Assembly (NCBI GenBank): GCA_004562395.1
Contig: SFQY01000057.1
Location: 1 to 5,685 of the forward strand
Direction of reading: 5' to 3'
DNA: 5,685 nucleotides
DNA from: a bacterium
Lineage (GTDB): Bacteria; Bacillota; Clostridia; Oscillospirales; Oscillospiraceae
Shown: piece by piece, positions 3,875 to 5,685 of the stretch
Layout of the letters: each line of letters begins with the position of its first letter
Numbering within the stretch: position 1 is the stretch's first letter
Notes under the pieces: generated by a model
Told to the model about the DNA's origin: nothing
Databases searched by the model: none
What the model saw: the letters and a program-made list of their open reading frames with translations, nothing else
Made by a program: the position numbers and the translations under genes

Positions 3875-5482
3875 TTGAAGATCCAATTTATCGGCGCGGC
3901 CCATGAGGTTACCGGCAGCTGCACTCTGTTGGAGGTAGGCGGCCGGTACTATCTGGTGGACTGCGGTATGGAGCAGGGGGTGGACGTGTTTCAGAATGTG
4001 TCCCTGCCGGTCCCGGCGGGGGCCATCGAGGCGGTGTTCCTGACCCATGCCCACATTGACCATTCCGGTATGCTGCCCAAGCTTTGCCGGGATGGCTTCA
4101 GAGGACAGATCTACGCCACCGGGGCCACCTGCAGCCTGTGTTCCATCATGCTTCAGGACTCGGCTCACATTCAGGAATCCGAGGTCCAGTGGCGCAACCG
4201 CAAGGCCCAGCGGGCAGGAGAGCCTCTGCTGGAGCCCACCTACACCGTTGCCGACGCCATGGCCGCCATCCGGCTGCTGCGGCCCTGCCATTACGGGGAA
4301 GTACTCCGGGTGGCTGAGGGAATTGACCTGCGGATGACGGATATCGGACACCTGCTTGGCTCTGCCGCCATTGAGCTGTGGCTGACGGAGGGGGAGCAGA
4401 CCCGGAAGATCGTGTTCAGCGGCGACGTGGGCAACACCGACCGGCCCATCATCCGGGATCCTCAGGCCGTGGAGGAAACGGACTATCTGGTTATCGAGTC
4501 CACCTACGGAAACCGGCTCCATCAGCGGGAGCAGGCAGATGTGGTGGCGGAGCTGGCGGGGTACATCCAACAGGCCCTGGACCAGGGCGGCAACCTGGTG
4601 ATTCCCGCTTTCGCCGTGGGACGGACCCAGGAAATGCTCTATGCCATCCGGGAGATCAAGCAGCGGGGACTGGTGAAGGGCCATGATGGCTTTCCGGTGT
4701 ATGTGGATTCGCCTCTGGCGGTGGAGGCCACGGGAGTTTTCCTCCAGTGCGGCGAGGAATATTTCGACGAAGAGACGCTGGCGGTGCTGAAGCAGGGGAT
4801 CAACCCCATCTGGTTCGACGGCCTGCGGCTGTCCGTCACCTCTGAGGATTCCAAGCGGATCAATTTTGATCCGGAGCCTAAGGTGATCCTTTCCGCCAGC
4901 GGCATGTGTGAGGCCGGACGGATCCGGCACCATCTGAAATACAACCTGTGGCGCAAAGAGAGCCTGATCCTGTTTGTGGGCTATCAGGCGGAGGGCTCCC
5001 TGGGCCGCCGGCTCCAGGACGGCGCGGATTCCGTGAAGCTGTTCGGCGAGGAGATCGCGGTTCATGCCGGGATCGTGTCGCTACACGGCGCCTCCGGTCA
5101 CGCGGACAGGGAAGGGCTGCTGCGCTGGCTGGACCTCTTCCGGGAAAAACCCAAGCTGGTATTTGTGAACCACGGAGACGAGGAAAACTGCGAGGCCTTC
5201 CGTTCCGCCCTGGAGGCCATGGGCTACCATGCCCAGGCGCCCTACAGCGGGACGGAATTCGACCTGCTGACCGGAGCCATGACAGCCTATACCGAAGGGG
5301 TCAGGCTGGACCGGACAGAGGCGTTTAAGGGCAGCCAGCGGGCCAGGCAGATCTACGGGGAGCTGCTGGCCGCGGCGGAGGACCTGCTGGCCCTGGTCAA
5401 GACCCGCAAGGGGAAAACCAATAAGGACAACGCCAAGCTGACCTCCCAGATCCGCAACCTCATCGAAAAGTGGAAAGAATAG
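3875..5482 (+). CDS. Beta-CASP metallo-beta-lactamase-fold ribonuclease
   Basis: The 535-residue product belongs to the CPSF/TTHA0252-like (COG1236-type) RNA-processing hydrolases, zinc-dependent exo/endoribonucleases. Metal-binding motifs are D29, HAHIDH (58-63), H159 in DIGHLLGSA and D184 in FSGDVG. Beta-CASP motif A is E208 in ESTYGNR; motif B is H409 in SGHAD; motif C is H433 in NHGDEE. The beta-CASP domain (about 225-370) includes GGNLVIPAFAVGRTQE and SASGMCEAGR. A basic, helical tail (about 490-535, rich in K, R and Q) follows and may bind RNA. It lacks RNase J architecture, so I give no symbol. No signal peptide is present, so it acts in the cytoplasm. The TTG at 3875 is chosen because AGGAGG (3861-3866) is 8 bases upstream; a GTG at 3866 lies inside that site. 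The gene is divergent from the ruv operon. Confidence 0.93.
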   Translation: MKIQFIGAAHEVTGSCTLLEVGGRYYLVDCGMEQGVDVFQNVSLPVPAGAIEAVFLTHAHIDHSGMLPKLCRDGFRGQIYATGATCSLCSIMLQDSAHIQESEVQWRNRKAQRAGEPLLEPTYTVADAMAAIRLLRPCHYGEVLRVAEGIDLRMTDIGHLLGSAAIELWLTEGEQTRKIVFSGDVGNTDRPIIRDPQAVEETDYLVIESTYGNRLHQREQADVVAELAGYIQQALDQGGNLVIPAFAVGRTQEMLYAIREIKQRGLVKGHDGFPVYVDSPLAVEATGVFLQCGEEYFDEETLAVLKQGINPIWFDGLRLSVTSEDSKRINFDPEPKVILSASGMCEAGRIRHHLKYNLWRKESLILFVGYQAEGSLGRRLQDGADSVKLFGEEIAVHAGIVSLHGASGHADREGLLRWLDLFREKPKLVFVNHGDEENCEAFRSALEAMGYHAQAPYSGTEFDLLTGAMTAYTEGVRLDRTEAFKGSQRARQIYGELLAAAEDLLALVKTRKGKTNKDNAKLTSQIRNLIEKWKE

Positions 5483-5559
5483 GGGAGAAAGACGCGTACC
5501 GCAGGCGCGGCCCGTGGATACCCTTACTTCCCTGAAATGTTCGATATCGTTTCTGTTGA

Positions 5560-5670
5560 AAATGATCGTTTAGCGTTGGTTGGTTGCACTGGCGCGGGAG
5601 CGCCCATGGCTTCCCCCGGGGGGAAGCTGGCATGAAAATCCGCTCTTCGGAACGGATTTTCATGACTGAT
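5560..5670 (+). repeat. Box-plus-hairpin repeat, copy 3, after the beta-CASP gene
   Basis: The box AAATGATCGTTTA (5560-5572) shares AATGATCGTTTAGC with copy 2. A 37-base spacer follows that contains GGCGC-GGGA-GCGCC (5591-5604), then hairpin 1, GCTTCCCC...GGGGAAGC (5609-5627). Hairpin 2 is CATGAAAATCCG (5631-5642) with CGGATTTTCATG (5653-5664), 12 bp, and the copy ends in ACTGATGAGG. The order is that of copy 4 (box, CTTCCCCC hairpin, TGGC, second hairpin, GAT GAGG), but the second stem has a different sequence. No other terminator is visible after the stop at 5482, so these stems may also end or protect the beta-CASP mRNA. Confidence 0.7.
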
Positions 5671-5685
5671 GAGGAACGGCGATAT

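Noticed and set aside
3626..5065. 479-codon minus-strand frame antisense to the beta-CASP gene
   Set aside because: It lies opposite a gene with all catalytic motifs intact, has no domain or ribosome binding site, is rich in H, P, Q and G as expected for a mirror of GC-rich coding sequence, and its end runs through the repeat element.
5460..5663. 67-codon minus-strand frame at the right end
   Set aside because: It runs through both hairpins of repeat copy 3 and into the end of the beta-CASP gene; no domain and no convincing ribosome binding site.
5665..5685. CTGATGA in repeat copy 3 as a hammerhead ribozyme core
   Set aside because: The other copies read CGGATGA, which breaks the essential core, no matching GAAA-plus-cleavage-site arrangement is seen, and the window ends before the fold could be judged.

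Overview
The window looks like chromosomal DNA from a GC-rich, low-complexity-leader Firmicute, most likely a gut member of the Clostridia (Oscillospiraceae/Ruminococcaceae type). The grounds are strong AGGAGG ribosome binding sites, textbook sigma-A promoters (TTGACA-N17-TATAAT occurs twice), a TTG start, a RuvC-RuvA-RuvB resolvasome (Bacilli use RecU in place of RuvC), and intergenic CCTTCCCCC/GGGGGAAGG hairpins of a kind I associate with that family. The family-level placement is an inference from the sequence.

Layout from left to right. Positions 1-381 hold no convincing gene. They contain a possible leftward promoter for a gene beyond the left edge, followed by a cluster of short box-plus-hairpin repeats. 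A strong terminator (382-408) then closes a leftward gene for a 92-residue protein with four CxxC pairs (422-700), which has its own perfect sigma-A promoter (805-833). Next comes a leftward Holliday-junction operon, in transcription order: a 54-residue single-span membrane protein (3236-3400), ruvC (2739-3236, sharing one base with it), ruvA (2060-2662) and ruvB (922-1962). Both gaps inside ruvC-ruvA-ruvB carry the same AT-rich palindromic repeat. Positions 3401-3874 form a divergent control region. It has a leftward extended -10 promoter overlapped by a LexA-like site, a 44-base dyad, a perfect rightward promoter (3509-3537) and a ~250-base inverted-repeat element lying in the long leader of the rightward gene. 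That gene (3875-5482) encodes a 535-residue beta-CASP metallo-beta-lactamase-fold ribonuclease. The right end carries another repeat copy (5560-5670).

How the parts fit. RuvA binds four-way junctions, RuvB is the AAA+ motor that drives branch migration, and RuvC cuts the junction; co-transcription of all three fits one repair complex. The beta-CASP protein is a separate RNA-processing enzyme transcribed divergently. The unusual part of the window is the intergenic material: a short box close to AAATGATCGTTTA, each time followed within about 40 bases by a GC-rich hairpin, in about five clear copies plus one diverged copy, all outside genes. Two copies face each other inside the leader of the ribonuclease gene.
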